Assembly (NCBI RefSeq): GCF_016097555.1
Contig: NC_054706.1
Coordinates: 56,497,407 to 56,561,406, forward strand
Direction of reading: 5' to 3'
Length of the DNA stretch: 64,000 nucleotides
Source of the DNA: Gigantopelta aegis
Taxonomy: Eukaryota; Mollusca; Gastropoda; Neomphalida; Peltospiridae
Made by a program: the position numbers and the translations under genes. The notes beneath the pieces are model-generated. The model was not told the origin of the DNA, did not search any database, and worked only from the letters and a program-made list of their open reading frames with translations. Shown one piece after another: positions 41,701 through 50,299 of the stretch (its first letter is position 1; each line of letters begins with the position of its first letter).

Positions 41701-42184
41701 GGACAACAGAACGTGAAAGGAGGCCGCAAAATGCAATAGAATGGAGCAGCGAAAAGACTGCAAACAAAAATAATTTAAAGTCTGATCATTAATTAATGTC
41801 AATTTTCTATTATTTTGACCAAATCGAATTATGTCCCTTGAACCAAAAATCCAATTTTTATGGGGTTTAGAAGCGAGATGATTACTATTATTTGAAAGGT
41901 ATTCCTTCACTACAGCTAAAACTAAATTTATGTCATTCTTCAGAAGCTTAGTGTCTACGAACCCTAATATCACGAAATAAACAGACAAACGAATGGCAAT
42001 GACAAAGCGAATTACAAAAACATTTCAACAAGTACTCCTCATTTATGGAATACAAATTATTGTCAGAAAAACTTAAGTACTGATATACCTTTGCGAGTTT
42101 TTCACACTTAGGCAATTTTTCATCTACAGTGGAACTATAATCCACGTCCATCCGTTGTAGACGGCCTTCGGCTGCGTCCACCAT
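20553..42184 (-). CDS. PSMD12: PSMD12 / Rpn5, 26S proteasome non-ATPase regulatory subunit 12 (11 coding exons, complete)
   Basis: Subunit of the 19S lid of the 26S proteasome, a scaffold for lid assembly around the Rpn11 deubiquitinase in cytosol and nucleus. Eleven exons on the minus strand join in phase with GT/AG borders: 42184-42089, 41376-41317, 40442-40314, 38835-38728, 34590-34486, 32823-32674, 31107-30973, 23851-23739, 22490-22313, 21639-21562 and 20762-20553. They give 453 residues, against about 456 in human. Recognisable family stretches include [14 protein letters not shown] near the N-terminus, [20 protein letters not shown] (exon 6), [14 protein letters not shown] (exon 10) and [10 protein letters not shown] followed by [14 protein letters not shown] at the C-terminus. 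The PCI/winged-helix domain falls in the C-terminal half. The start is the ATG at 42184-42182 (context AAACATGG). No frameshift or stop interrupts it, so I infer a functional gene. It is divergent with PITPNC1. Introns carry heavy transposon load. Identification is by recalled similarity; no search was run. Confidence 0.97.
20950..21345. mobile_element. foldback element in PSMD12 intron 10 (copy 1)
   Basis: 20953-21020 and 21030-21103 are inverted copies of about 70 bp (ttatttctttwacattcatc on one arm). The right part, through gatgtcatcagatatgacat and ggaacaaactccc, recurs at 56505-56830. Confidence 0.75.
21562..21639 (-). CDS. PSMD12: PSMD12 exon 10 (residues 359-384)
   Basis: Acceptor tttgttgcag|AACATC and donor GAATCT|gtgagt. 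78 nt. Encodes [20 protein letters not shown] plus LDQPES, part of the PCI/winged-helix domain. Confidence 0.95.
21950..22185. repeat. ~60-bp tandem repeat, 4 copies
   Basis: Units share actcatttaaaaatgtatcc and aactcgcttttgcttgttaa, in PSMD12 intron 9. Confidence 0.9.
22313..22490 (-). CDS. PSMD12: PSMD12 exon 9 (residues 299-358)
   Basis: Acceptor tttgattcag|AGATCT and donor GAACAT|gtgaga. 178 nt; the first base completes the split Arg. Encodes [14 protein letters not shown] through [13 protein letters not shown], start of the PCI region. Its acceptor region is duplicated about 124 bp upstream (see 22589-22700). Confidence 0.94.
22589..22700 (-). repeat. duplicated PSMD12 exon 9 acceptor region
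   Basis: A tandem copy (offset about 124 bp) of 22465-22577, upstream of exon 9 in transcription. It carries an acceptor-like ttgattaag|AGATTATCTG and roughly the first 25 nt of exon 9 with a few changes, followed by the same AT-rich intron segment. Confidence 0.75.
23739..23851 (-). CDS. PSMD12: PSMD12 exon 8 (residues 262-299)
   Basis: Acceptor ttttttcag|GCTCTG and donor TACAG|gtgagg. 113 nt, ends in phase 2 so the Arg codon is split with exon 9. Encodes [20 protein letters not shown]. The DIRS element lies just upstream in intron 7. Confidence 0.95.
24041..24230 (+). repeat. DIRS left inverted terminal repeat
   Basis: Starts TGGAGAAAACTTGG, includes acctgtcctcaaacaagggc, and is the reverse complement of the right end over about 140 bp, through the segment with agttccggtcacatgactgt. 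Confidence 0.8.
24274..24360 (-). repeat. DIRS internal complementary region (circle-junction copy)
   Basis: Read on the minus strand it runs from the right-end sequence (ttgaggacaggtaatggcta then tagaaa) directly into the left-end sequence (tggagaaaacttgggagtg). The two ends share AAA. This is the structural hallmark of DIRS elements, where the region templates circle closure. Confidence 0.8.
24949..26090 (-). pseudogene. DIRS tyrosine recombinase (YR)
   Basis: The 315-codon open frame 25896-24949 holds the C-terminal catalytic part. It shows the first Arg in [11 protein letters not shown], the HxxR motif as [10 protein letters not shown], and the nucleophile Tyr in [10 protein letters not shown] preceded by CFWATDS, as in DIRS recombinases. 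The N-terminal core-binding part ([18 protein letters not shown] onward) lies just upstream in a different minus frame ending at 25760. A frameshift near 25,880 therefore separates the two halves. The catalytic residues look kept, but the gene as a whole is broken. Confidence 0.82.
26002..26820 (-). pseudogene. DIRS RNase H and downstream domain remnant
   Basis: The RNase H region reads [12 protein letters not shown], then [18 protein letters not shown] and [18 protein letters not shown]. The usual NxLAD(x)LSR is VNT here, so the last acidic residue appears lost. The domain that follows RNase H in DIRS ORF2 continues in another frame (26397-26002) with [30 protein letters not shown] and [12 protein letters not shown]. 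At least one frame change lies between the parts. Confidence 0.7.
27601..28611 (-). repeat. DIRS gag-region internal repeats
   Basis: Three diverged minus-strand peptide repeats: [20 protein letters not shown] plus [34 protein letters not shown] plus [13 protein letters not shown]; and [18 protein letters not shown] plus THMAVTDCL. Spacing is irregular (about 235 and 525 bp). I infer a repeat-rich gag spacer. Confidence 0.55.
28664..29220 (-). pseudogene. DIRS gag-like ORF1
   Basis: The open frame 29134-28664 is rich in Ser, Pro, Arg and Lys. Upstream in the same frame, without an ATG, is a cysteine cluster [11 protein letters not shown] and [10 protein letters not shown], typical of DIRS gag N-termini. 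The expected start lies further right in another frame ([10 protein letters not shown]), so a frameshift near 29,205-29,215 is likely. Confidence 0.6.
29310..29670. repeat. tandem duplication in DIRS leader
   Basis: Two copies of about 180 bp, each with the palindrome gccattttgcaaatggc, then gacacgacaaccggc and aacatttcatgtaattaa. It lies between the right terminal repeat and the gag-like frame. Confidence 0.8.
29740..29893 (-). repeat. DIRS right inverted terminal repeat
   Basis: Reverse complement of the left end (aggtgcccttgtttgaggac near the border). The element ends ...ggctatagaaa. Confidence 0.8.
30155..30290 (-). repeat. interspersed ~150-bp repeat, copy 2
   Basis: Inverted copy of 380-530 (cttttacttttcttcttacg then tcaaaccaaact). 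Confidence 0.75.
30780..30876 (-). mobile_element. SINE family C head fragment
   Basis: Reverse complement of the C head: gtacctaccagccttatgtc, gatggcttaaccacgacacc, accgaggc. Confidence 0.75.
30973..31107 (-). CDS. PSMD12: PSMD12 exon 7 (residues 217-261)
   Basis: Acceptor gtttgcag|GAACTG and donor AAAGAG|gtatgc. 135 nt. Encodes the [20 protein letters not shown] segment followed by [10 protein letters not shown], a family hallmark. No open frame long enough to stand out on its own. Confidence 0.95.
31401..31750 (+). mobile_element. 5'-truncated LINE 3' end with target-site duplication
   Basis: Encodes the last ~50 residues of a non-LTR retrotransposon ORF2 ([17 protein letters not shown], then [14 protein letters not shown] and stop at ~31555). 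Its 3'UTR has tttgacacccaatagccgat and ctggggtgtcgttaaacatt, with an (ATTC)n tail. Flanked by attcccaaatgcga at 31387-31400 and 31749-31762. Lies in PSMD12 intron 6, antisense. Confidence 0.88.
31985..32145 (+). repeat. interspersed ~150-bp repeat, copy 3
   Basis: Matches 380-530: gtttgacataagaagaaaag, taaaagtgttttgg, caatcggctcagatataaat. Confidence 0.75.
32373..32580 (-). mobile_element. SINE family B, 5'-truncated
   Basis: gtttgttttgtttaacgaca, tcatcggctattggatgtca, then the core; ends about 95 bp from PSMD12 exon 6. Confidence 0.88.
32674..32823 (-). CDS. PSMD12: PSMD12 exon 6 (residues 167-216)
   Basis: Acceptor tgattag|GTTGAA and donor ACCACG|gtgagt. 150 nt. Encodes [15 protein letters not shown], then the near-invariant [20 protein letters not shown]. 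Confidence 0.96.
33205..33360. mobile_element. foldback (MITE-like) element
   Basis: Arms of about 40 bp (gaataactagttaatgacgt then gaatatctgctttatcct) inverted around a ~65-bp centre. Diverged by only a few bases. Confidence 0.8.
33938..34206 (-). mobile_element. SINE family B with head
   Basis: Tail, core and tRNA-like head (cttcaccactgggctacgcc). Flanked by actagggccagt / actagggtcagt. Confidence 0.9.
34486..34590 (-). CDS. PSMD12: PSMD12 exon 5 (residues 132-166)
   Basis: Acceptor gctacag|ATATAT and donor CTTCAA|gtaaga. 105 nt. Encodes [20 protein letters not shown] and the AATILQELQ end, matching the family [11 protein letters not shown]...ASILQELQ. Confidence 0.95.
34668..34985 (-). 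mobile_element. SINE family A, full length
   Basis: Tail tgttttatttaatgacgcgc, core agatcttttatatgcaccat, head end acctctgtacccgcccc. About 80 bp from PSMD12 exon 5. Confidence 0.9.
35655..35850 (+). repeat. interspersed repeat, copy 1
   Basis: ccaaattaaaataaaattcgccaattg to ggagtgccagagccagccctg. An inverted copy is at 40880-41065. It abuts the 62-bp minisatellite. Confidence 0.7.
35850..38655. repeat. 62-bp minisatellite with 7-unit higher-order repeat
   Basis: About 45 units of 62 bp (core ttgtggtgcagcatatgtag) in PSMD12 intron 4. Units vary at a few positions (GCC/GGA/GCA before TGTTCC; TAGG/TACG). Between 37108 and 38592 the same variant order recurs every 434 bp (7 x 62), at 37108, 37542, 37976 and 38410. 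The left part (35900-36480) has truncated, irregular units. Frames of about 60-87 codons here are repeat artefacts. Confidence 0.95.
38728..38835 (-). CDS. PSMD12: PSMD12 exon 4 (residues 96-131)
   Basis: Acceptor tttgcacag|GCTGTC and donor GGAAAA|gtcagt. 108 nt, phase 0. Encodes the segment ending [13 protein letters not shown]. It lies only about 70 bp from the end of the 62-bp minisatellite. Confidence 0.95.
39215..39580. mobile_element. possible MITE-like element
   Basis: Begins cagggcccgaactgaatgac and ends attctaaagtttgagccctg, short imperfect inverted ends. It contains acctacagcaattt and tggcaatt words also seen near the 21-bp array at 61,250-61,400. Confidence 0.4.
39593..40225 (-). 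mobile_element. SINE family A host copy split by a nested SINE
   Basis: The tail half is 39593-39698 and the core-plus-head half is 40002-40225. They were separated by the insertion listed next. Confidence 0.85.
39699..40001 (-). mobile_element. nested SINE family A
   Basis: Complete copy inserted in the older SINE, with target-site duplication ccacacagaaga at 39687-39698 and 40002-40013. Confidence 0.9.
40314..40442 (-). CDS. PSMD12: PSMD12 exon 3 (residues 53-95)
   Basis: Acceptor ttatttcag|GCCTCA and donor AAACAG|gtaatt. 129 nt, phase 0. Encodes the segment with [20 protein letters not shown], close to human VVKMCYEAKEWDLLNENIM. Confidence 0.96.
40880..41065 (-). repeat. interspersed repeat, copy 2
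   Basis: Inverted relative of 35655-35850: aaggctggctctgccactcg, gccaattgcgaatttttaga, ending actagccctggct. Confidence 0.7.
41317..41376 (-). CDS. PSMD12: PSMD12 exon 2 (residues 33-52)
   Basis: Acceptor ttacag|CAAGGG and donor CGTACA|gtgagt. Encodes [20 protein letters not shown], matching the family segment with LSLEKQTRT. Phase 0 at both ends. Confidence 0.95.
41573..41645 (-). mobile_element. LINE 3'-end fragment
   Basis: Reverse complement of the LINE tail: gaatgaatgaatgtttaaca, catcggctattgggtgtcaa. Confidence 0.8.
42089..42184 (-). CDS. PSMD12: PSMD12 exon 1 (residues 1-32)
   Basis: Starts at the ATG in context AAACATGG and ends AAAG|GTATAT. Encodes the conserved N-terminal [13 protein letters not shown] segment. 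The 5'UTR extends into the divergent intergenic region. Confidence 0.93.
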
Positions 42185-42924
42185 GTTTGCGATTTGCAAT
42201 TGACTGTTACCGTCCGCAATAATTTAAAAGCGTAGTATTATTATGAAGCGGTTTTGCCAATACGGTCTATTTCGGGCGAGATGTTTCCGTAACTCGCGTA
42301 ACATGATAATAATACAATCAATCAGTCAATCAATCTTTATTTATGAATAATACAAAGAACATGGCACATTTTAAGACATAATTTTTTTTACTAAGAACAT
42401 TTATACAGTCATGTGTGGACTTAAGTGAATAAAGACACATCTTGTACCTAAACATACAAATTTATACATATTTTAGATGGTTTAAAAATGAATATGACTA
42501 TGCTATGATAAATAAAGCACAAAGTAGCAAAATTTAATTAATTTTTCCCCCGTTTTACTTTTTACTCCTTTTTTTTTGTTTTGTTAAAAACATAACTAAG
42601 AAATCCCTACTTTTTACAAAAGAAGATGTTTCAGTTTCGTTTTGTTCTATTCTACTCTGTTCAATATAAGAAAACATGTAAAACATGAACATTTCACACA
42701 TTTACCCAAGTTTGAAACCCATTTTCTTTCTTTTTCTTTTAATTAAAATTTACAATACAAGAAATTGGAGTATCATCCCGCTGCTCAGTATTAAAATGGA
42801 AAACAACACTAATTTTCTTTTTACGTGTGACAAAGCTGGTGACCAAACAATATTAAAGAATATTGTGTGACAGAATTAAAAATAAAATAAATACAGTACC
42901 CCCAATAACACATCTTTAAAATTA

Positions 42925-43027
42925 ATGGATGGATGGATGGATGGATGGATGGGTGGGTGGATGGGTGGATGGGTGGGTGGGTCTTTGGGTGGGAAGATGG
43001 ATGGATAGATGGATGGATGGATGGATG
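42925..43027. repeat. (GGAT)n microsatellite
   Basis: ATGG units with G/A variants (gggt) in the divergent promoter region. Confidence 0.95.
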
Positions 43028-43066
43028 AATACTTGTTTTATTAGTATGTACTCTACATTATTTTAA

Positions 43067-43449
43067 AGGGACATTCCCGAGGTTTCTGCAATTTTCAAGA
43101 TGTTATCGACTAACAGAGACTTTTTAACGATTGTAATTGCATATCAAATAAATTTTTCTGCATAAAATGTTAGTGGCTGTATATTAAATGTGTTTTTGAT
43201 CGTTATAATATTTGTACTAGGTTAAATTTCATTTTATTTCCTAAAATATTTTTTTTTCGCACGTACTAAATTATTTGAAAACTAAATCCAGTTTGGGTTT
43301 CCTACAAATATTGAGACGACCAGAAACACATTGAATATACAGACACTGATATTCTAAACAAGAAAATATATTTAATATGTAAGTTTAATAGTAGAAATAT
43401 GTTATTAGTCGGAAACATCTTACAATGCAGCAAACTCAGGAATGTCCCT
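43067..43449. mobile_element. TTAA-flanked foldback MITE, copy 1
   Basis: TTAA|agggacattcc ... ggaatgtccct|TTAA. Long imperfect inverted repeats span most of the 383 bp. Sister copies at 47353 and 53045. Confidence 0.9.
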
Positions 43450-44235
43450 TTAAAAGTTGTTTAATTTTTATTTTATAGTACTTTATGTTCCATATGGGAA
43501 AGGAAATTTGTACGGAATTTACGCAAATAAATCTGATATTAATTACAATATAAACATTTTAGTTGTTCGTTTTTATGGTAAGCGCTAAGTGTTTTTTTTT
43601 CAATGTAAACTACTTTCAGTTATTCTTTCAGTTGTACTATCAAATTATAGTTAACTTAAGCATTCCTCTATTTACTTAAGTGATAAAGCTTCAGGAATTA
43701 ATTGTTTCTGGTCGTTCTGGTATTTACTAAAAATTACCTTTTTTCAAAACAAAAATATATATTAATTTAATTACATCGAATAAATAAGGCCAACGGCTTT
43801 TGTCCATTGTATGGGAGATAATCCTTACTAAATAATTAGAAATTAAGGTTTCAAGAGTTATCTCCCTTAGATTATTATTATGTTTACATATAGAATTTTT
43901 ATTATTAAAATCAGCGTAGTAATGCTAGTTTTATTAGGGGAAGCATACTATTATATAGAACTTATTTATTACACTTCATTACAAATTAATGCATTAAATA
44001 TAATATCTTTCGTGATTTGTTATTAACTTTCCAGCTTCAAAATCATTACTCGAATTACACGTCCCACGCATGTGCGTTCGAACACGACCATTATTTTCAG
44101 ACAAAACTTCCGGTATTATAGTGTTGACCATTCCAGAAAGTGTTGTCAAATCTTTGACACTGACAGTTGTGATCGAGTATCATATTCGCGCCGATTATGT
44201 TGCTCATGTTTGGTTACTGACAGCTGCCAGCCAAC

Positions 44236-44283
44236 ATGCATATAAAAGAGTACAGAATATGCATGCCTCTCACAGTTGAAGAG
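44236..44283 (+). CDS. PITPNC1: PITPNC1 exon 1 (residues 1-16)
   Basis: ATG in context gccaacATGC, encoding [16 protein letters not shown], then donor GAG|gtaagc. Too short to appear as an obvious reading frame; recognised from the conserved [13 protein letters not shown] start of RdgB-beta proteins. Confidence 0.93.
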
Positions 44284-47200
44284 GTAAGCCATGGACCGAT
44301 GGGGACTTGCTGAGTTAGTGTCCGAACCAAATTGTTAACAACTACGAAAAATTATGGAATATTCTTCAAGAGGGGTGAAAGGATAAGTCTTAATCTAACA
44401 ACGTCATAACATGTTATGATATAAAAGCAAACGTGATGACGTCATATTATTTATTATTATTATTTTTTTTTTAATGATACCACTAGAGATCATTGATTTC
44501 ATATTAATTGTGTCACATACTTTTGAGGCTTTCACCCCTCTTGAAGAGTATTCCATAAACAAGCAACATGGCAGACGACAGAAAACGGCATGTATTTTTT
44601 CCTATGCAATCTCAGCAAAGACGATATTGGCGACATCGTTGCAATCTCGTGTGTGGAATCTGTATATTCGTAGTGGTTTTTTTTGTGATTTGTGTCTGGA
44701 CAAACTTTGGAGGAAATCTAACGGCAATTAAAGTTACATTCTCCGTATACCATATTATAACATCATGTACAAATGTGAAATACAAGCTCAAATGCACTTT
44801 TAAAAAAGTCGTGTGTGTTTGCTATGAACGGATATCGTCAAACGTATATGCTTGATTCGTCGCCTTTGCCGCCATAGCTTGGCAAAGCACAAACGACAGC
44901 CTGTTGTCAGTTTCAGTTAACACGTGCGTTTGCTGATTTCAAATTGTAGAGTTCGTCTCAAAAAATTAAAAGAGTTAAAACCGGTTTGATCTTGACAACT
45001 TATTATCGACAGTCGTACCTTCCTATTTCAAAATTGATATTTTATAAAATGTTAGTAGAACTTTCAAAGTTTAGTTTGTATACTAGTAACACATTAATCA
45101 TGTATATATTTTAGAAATAAAATATACTAAAGTAGACAATGAACGTTTCACTTCTTAATTTTATGTATTAAAATTGACAAATTCAAATAAATATTATTTC
45201 GTTTGGAAAGGGTAAAGTTGGGGGGGGTAGGGGTTGTTTAACGACATCAAAGATAAAGCATACGATTTATTATTGCCCCAGCAGGCACTCTTAATGGGGA
45301 AAATAAAAATCACTGAGAAATTATCATGCATTGGTTTAACGTACACTACTATTGGACGATTTGACGCCAACAAACCAATCACCTTGTCGATACTAAATAT
45401 GACGTCATCACGATTTGGCAAAGCACACACAATGATGTCACGTAGTTTAAAGAGTTTGTGTTTATGTCTTTCTGGTTTCAGTGTTAAACTTGTAATAAAA
45501 TGGTTGTTTAATGCAATTTATTATAGATATTCTTTACAGAATATATAGAACTTTGGGCTTTGAAAATTATCCGTGAATCGTGAATAAAATACAAAGTTAA
45601 AGCAATACCCAGAACAGTAAAGTAGTTAACGTCGTTTCTATATACGTGGACGTGTAGCCGATGTAGGCTATATCGAAAATAAAGGCTTTTAAAAACCATA
45701 CCTAGGGTAATAAATAGAATAACAAACTCGGTACCAGTTATTATCAAATTTATGTCCCTCGTGAAATACTTTTCATTTGTCACTCGCTAAAGCTCATGAC
45801 AATTGAAAATTATTTCACTCGGGATATAAATTTGATAATAACTGGGAACTTGTTTATTATCCTCTATATAATCATCCGACCCCATACAACCGTAAATAAA
45901 ATGTGTTGTGTGCGTCGTTAAATAAAACATATCCTATCCTTCCTTCCATCTACTGTTGGATGTCTAACATTTGGAAATTTTGACATATAATCTTAGAGAG
46001 GAATCGGGTGCATGTGCAGGAGGAGGGTATTGGAGGTCGAAACCCTTACTTGCCCAAGCTTAAAAAAATTTGAAATGTATTTTTGCGGGGAGCATGGCCC
46101 CATATAAACTTCGCTCAATGCAGTCTATAACCCCAACCCCGCTGAAATCCCTGCACGCGTGCCTTGGAAACCCGCTACATTTTTTATTTAGCAAGGGATC
46201 GTTTATATGTACCATCCGACAGACGGGATATCACATACCATGGTCTTTTATATACCCACCGATGGGGATCGATCCTAGACTGACTGCGCATTTCCAAAAA
46301 ACACCTTTTTAGGTCTAAGTAATGAATAAAAATAACATATAGTCTTGAAAAATGTTAACGTAAATCGAACACAGTATCCTCTACCTCTACCCCTAGAGCG
46401 TTACGTAATTAATAACACCCCCTTACATGTAACACACATGGCAACAGCGGGCCACTGTCAAAATTTCAAGGCAAATCCCCCACCCACCGACCCCTGGAAA
46501 GGCGTTGTACCATACCTCTATGGATATAAATATGTTTTGGAGATATGAGACAGTTAAATTTGTTCAAAAATTGCGAAATCTCACGTGATCTCTTGTTGGG
46601 GAATTCTATACTTATGATAAGCCAATGAAAACCGAGATCGGTACGAGCCCGTCAAAAGTGTCACACTTTCAAAATCATGGCTTTGTTTTTAACCTGGATA
46701 AGCCAGCATAGTGAAACCAATGTGGAGTGCGGCGTCATATATGCACCAAACGTAATTGGATTTTCTGTTCTATATTCTTAAATAATAAAAATATTCCAGA
46801 TACTGCCACTTTAAAGGTAGGAGAGTAATTTTTTGTAGTTGTTAACAATTTAGTTCGGACAGTAGTGAGTACTCTGTCGTTTGGGAGCATTTGGATGTTT
46901 ATGATCGGTCTCTACTGTCAGAGATCACTGTATAGCAAAAACGAAATGGATGCCTAAAACCTGGTTGTCAAAAAGTCCCGCTCTAATAGTCTAAACCAAT
47001 AATAACCCTATGTTTGATGTTGAATACCGTTATCAATGTTATGGTATTTAATAACCAATAATAACCCTATGTTTGATGTTGAATACCGTTATCAATGTTA
47101 TGGTATTTAATAACCAATAATAACCCTATGTTTGATGTTGAATACCGTTATCAATGTTATGGTATTTAATAACCAATAATAACCCTATGTTTGATGCTGA

Positions 47201-50200
47201 ATACCGTTATCAATGTTATGGTATTTAATAACCAATAATAACCCTATGTTTGATGTTGAATACCGTTATCAATGTTATGGTATTTAATAACCAATAATAA
47301 CCCTATGTTTGATGTTGAATACCGTTATCAATGTTATGGTATTTAATTTTAACGGGACTGTCCTGAGTTTCCTGCATTGTAAGATGTTTTCAACTAATAA
47401 AATCTTTTAACGTCTAAAAACACGGATTAAATATATTCCATGTGTTTTTGGTCGTCTTAATATTTGTAAGAGGCCCAAACTGGATTTTGTCTTCAAATAA
47501 TTTCATACGTACAATTTTTTTTTATTTTAGGAAATAAAATGAAATTTTACATAGTACAAACACTAGAATGATCAGAAACACGTTTAATATACAGCCACTA
47601 ATAATTTATGCAGAAAAGTATTTTTGATATGTAATTACAGTCGTTAAAAAGTCAACAACATATTAAAAATTGCAGCAAACTCAGGACTGTCCCTTTAACG
47701 TCAAACACAGGGTTATTATTATATTAGAGCAGGAATCTTTGACTACCTGATGGTAGGCAGCCATTCCCTGTTTTTGCTACACAGTTATCTGTTTGTTATC
47801 TGCAAACTTGAAAATGTCCGTCTACAGGTAGCTGTCGAACGGCAGAGTATACTCGGGCTAACCATGGACATGATGAACTTGAAATTAATGTTGATGGTCT
47901 ATTCTAAATTTAACTGTCTAAAGATAAATATTTTTGTTGCAGACTGCAGCTTTAATTTACCCTACTGTCATATGTCTTTCATCAATATTGGTTGGCGATA
48001 CTTCTTATATTAGTAAGAACAGTCCAATGCATAGGAACAACCTCTGGATTAGTGTGTTGTGGGTGTGTGGGTTGGCACAGCAACAATAAATGCTGTTGCC
48101 AAAAAAGCAAATCTAGTCCAAGACAACAAATATCACTTGATCAGTATAAATTTTCAAAACAAAATGTTCTCTGTTATGTTATCTGTTTTTGTCTGTGATA
48201 TATTGTAATGGTTGTGGTTGCAGTATCATATTGGTCAGCTGTACATGATCACAAAACACTGTCATGAGCAGAGTAACCAGGGCGAAGGTGTTGAGGTTGT
48301 GAAGAACGAGCCGTGCGAACATCCAGAACATGGGCGTGGCCAGTACACGGAGAAACGCATTTACCTGTCCAGGTAACTCAGCATACCTTTCACACAATAA
48401 CACACCACATACACCTGTATCTCAATATCAGAGAAACATATTTACCTGTCCAGGTAACTCAACACACTTTTCACACATACAGTACATGAAGAAATACATT
48501 TACCTGTCCAGGTAACTCAGCATACCCTTCACACACCAACACACAACATACCAGTACACAGAGAAACACATTTACCTGTCCAGGTAACTCAGAACACCCA
48601 TCACACACCAACACACCACATACCAGTACACAGAGAAACACATTTACCTGTCCAGATAACTCAGCACACCCTTCACACACCAACACACCACATACCAGTA
48701 CACAGAGAAAGACATTTACCTGTCCAGGTAACTCAGAGCACCCTTCACACACCGACACACCACATACCAGTACACAGAGAAACACATTTGCCTGTCCAGG
48801 TAACGCAGAACACCCTTCACACACCAACACACCACATACCAGTACACAGAGAAACACATTTACCTGTCCAGGTAACTCAGCACACCCTTCACACACCAAC
48901 ACACCACATACCAGTACACAGAGAAACACATTTACCTGTCCAGGTAATGCAGCACACCTTTCACACCAACACACCACATACCAGTACACAGAGAAACACA
49001 TTTACCTGTCCAGGTAATGCAGCACACCCTTCACACACCAACACACCACATACCAGTACACAGAGAAACACATTTACCTGTCCAGGTAACTCAGCAGACC
49101 CTTCACACACCAACACACAACATACCAGTACACAGAGAAACACACCCTGTCCAGGTAACTCAGAACACACACACCAACACACCACATACCAGTACACAGA
49201 GAAACACATTTACAGTTACATGTACCAGGAAAACATTTACCTGTCCAGCATACCCTTCACACACCAACACACCACATACCAGTACACAGAGAAAGACATT
49301 TACCTGTCCAGGTAACTTACTTGTACATGTACACAGAGAAACACATTTACCTGTCAGGTAACGCAGGTACACACCAACACACCACCCGCAGTACACAGAG
49401 AAACACAGTTACCTCAGCATACCTTTTACACACACATAACACACCACAATAACACACCACGTACACCTGTATCTCAGTAACAGAGAAACATATTTACCTG
49501 TCCAGGTAACTCAACACACTTTTCACACATACCAGTACACAGAGAAGCACATTTACCTGTCCAGGTAACTCAGCACACCTTTCACACACCAACACACCAC
49601 ATATCAGTACACAGAGAAACACATTTATCTGTCCAGGTAACTCAACACACTTTTCACACATACCAGTACACCGAGAAACACATTTACCTATCCAGATAAC
49701 TCAGCACACCTTGCACACACCAACACACCACATACCAGTACACAGAGAAATGCATTTACCTGTCCAGGTAACTCAGCATACCTTTCAGACACCTACCTAG
49801 AGAAATTCATTTACCTGTACACAGAGAAACACATTTACCTGTCCAGGTAACTCAGCATACCTTTTCACACAATAACACACCACATACACCTGTATCTCAG
49901 TAACAGAGAAACATATTTACCTGTCCAGGTAACTCAACACATTTTTCACACATACCAGTACACTGAGAAACACATTTACCTGTCCAGGTAACTCGGCATA
50001 CCTTTCACACAATAACACACCACATACACCTGTATCTCAGTAACAGAGAAACATATTTACCTGTCCAGGTAACTCAACACACTTTTCACACATACCAGTA
50101 CACCGAAAAACACATTTACCTGTCCAGGTAACTTAACACACCTTTCACACATACCAGAACACAAAGAAACATATTTACCTGTCTAGGTAAATCAAACACC

Positions 50201-50252
50201 TTTCACACACCTAAACCTCACATCAGTGCACAGAGAAATGCCCACATAAAAC

Positions 50253-50299
<47 letters not shown>

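Larger units (their letters stand above)
42185..44235. promoter_or_regulatory. PSMD12-PITPNC1 divergent intergenic region
   Basis: About 2.05 kb separates the two ATG codons, and both promoters must lie here or within 5'UTR introns. I see no convincing TATA or Inr element for either gene. The stretch holds a GGAT microsatellite (42925-43027) and a TTAA-flanked foldback MITE (43067-43449). Otherwise it is AT-rich sequence. Confidence 0.6.
46920..47790. mobile_element. composite foldback element with internal minisatellite and nested MITE
   Basis: The left flank (agcaaaaacgaaatggatgc, gtcccgctctaata, accctatgtttgatgtt) is inverted relative to the right flank (aacgtcaaacacagggttat, ttagagcaggaatc, tttttgctacaca). 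Between them lie a 59-bp tandem repeat and a TTAA MITE. Confidence 0.7.

Noticed and set aside
41309..41988. Minus frames of 152 and 116 codons
   Set aside because: They contain PSMD12 exon 2 only by overlap. The rest is intron with a LINE tail and ATT repeats.
48471..49361. A 176-codon minus frame (repeated [17 protein letters not shown]) and a 175-codon plus frame
   Set aside because: Both are frames through the 72-bp minisatellite, whose unit length is a multiple of three over parts of the array. Coding use there is only the real exon 2 end.
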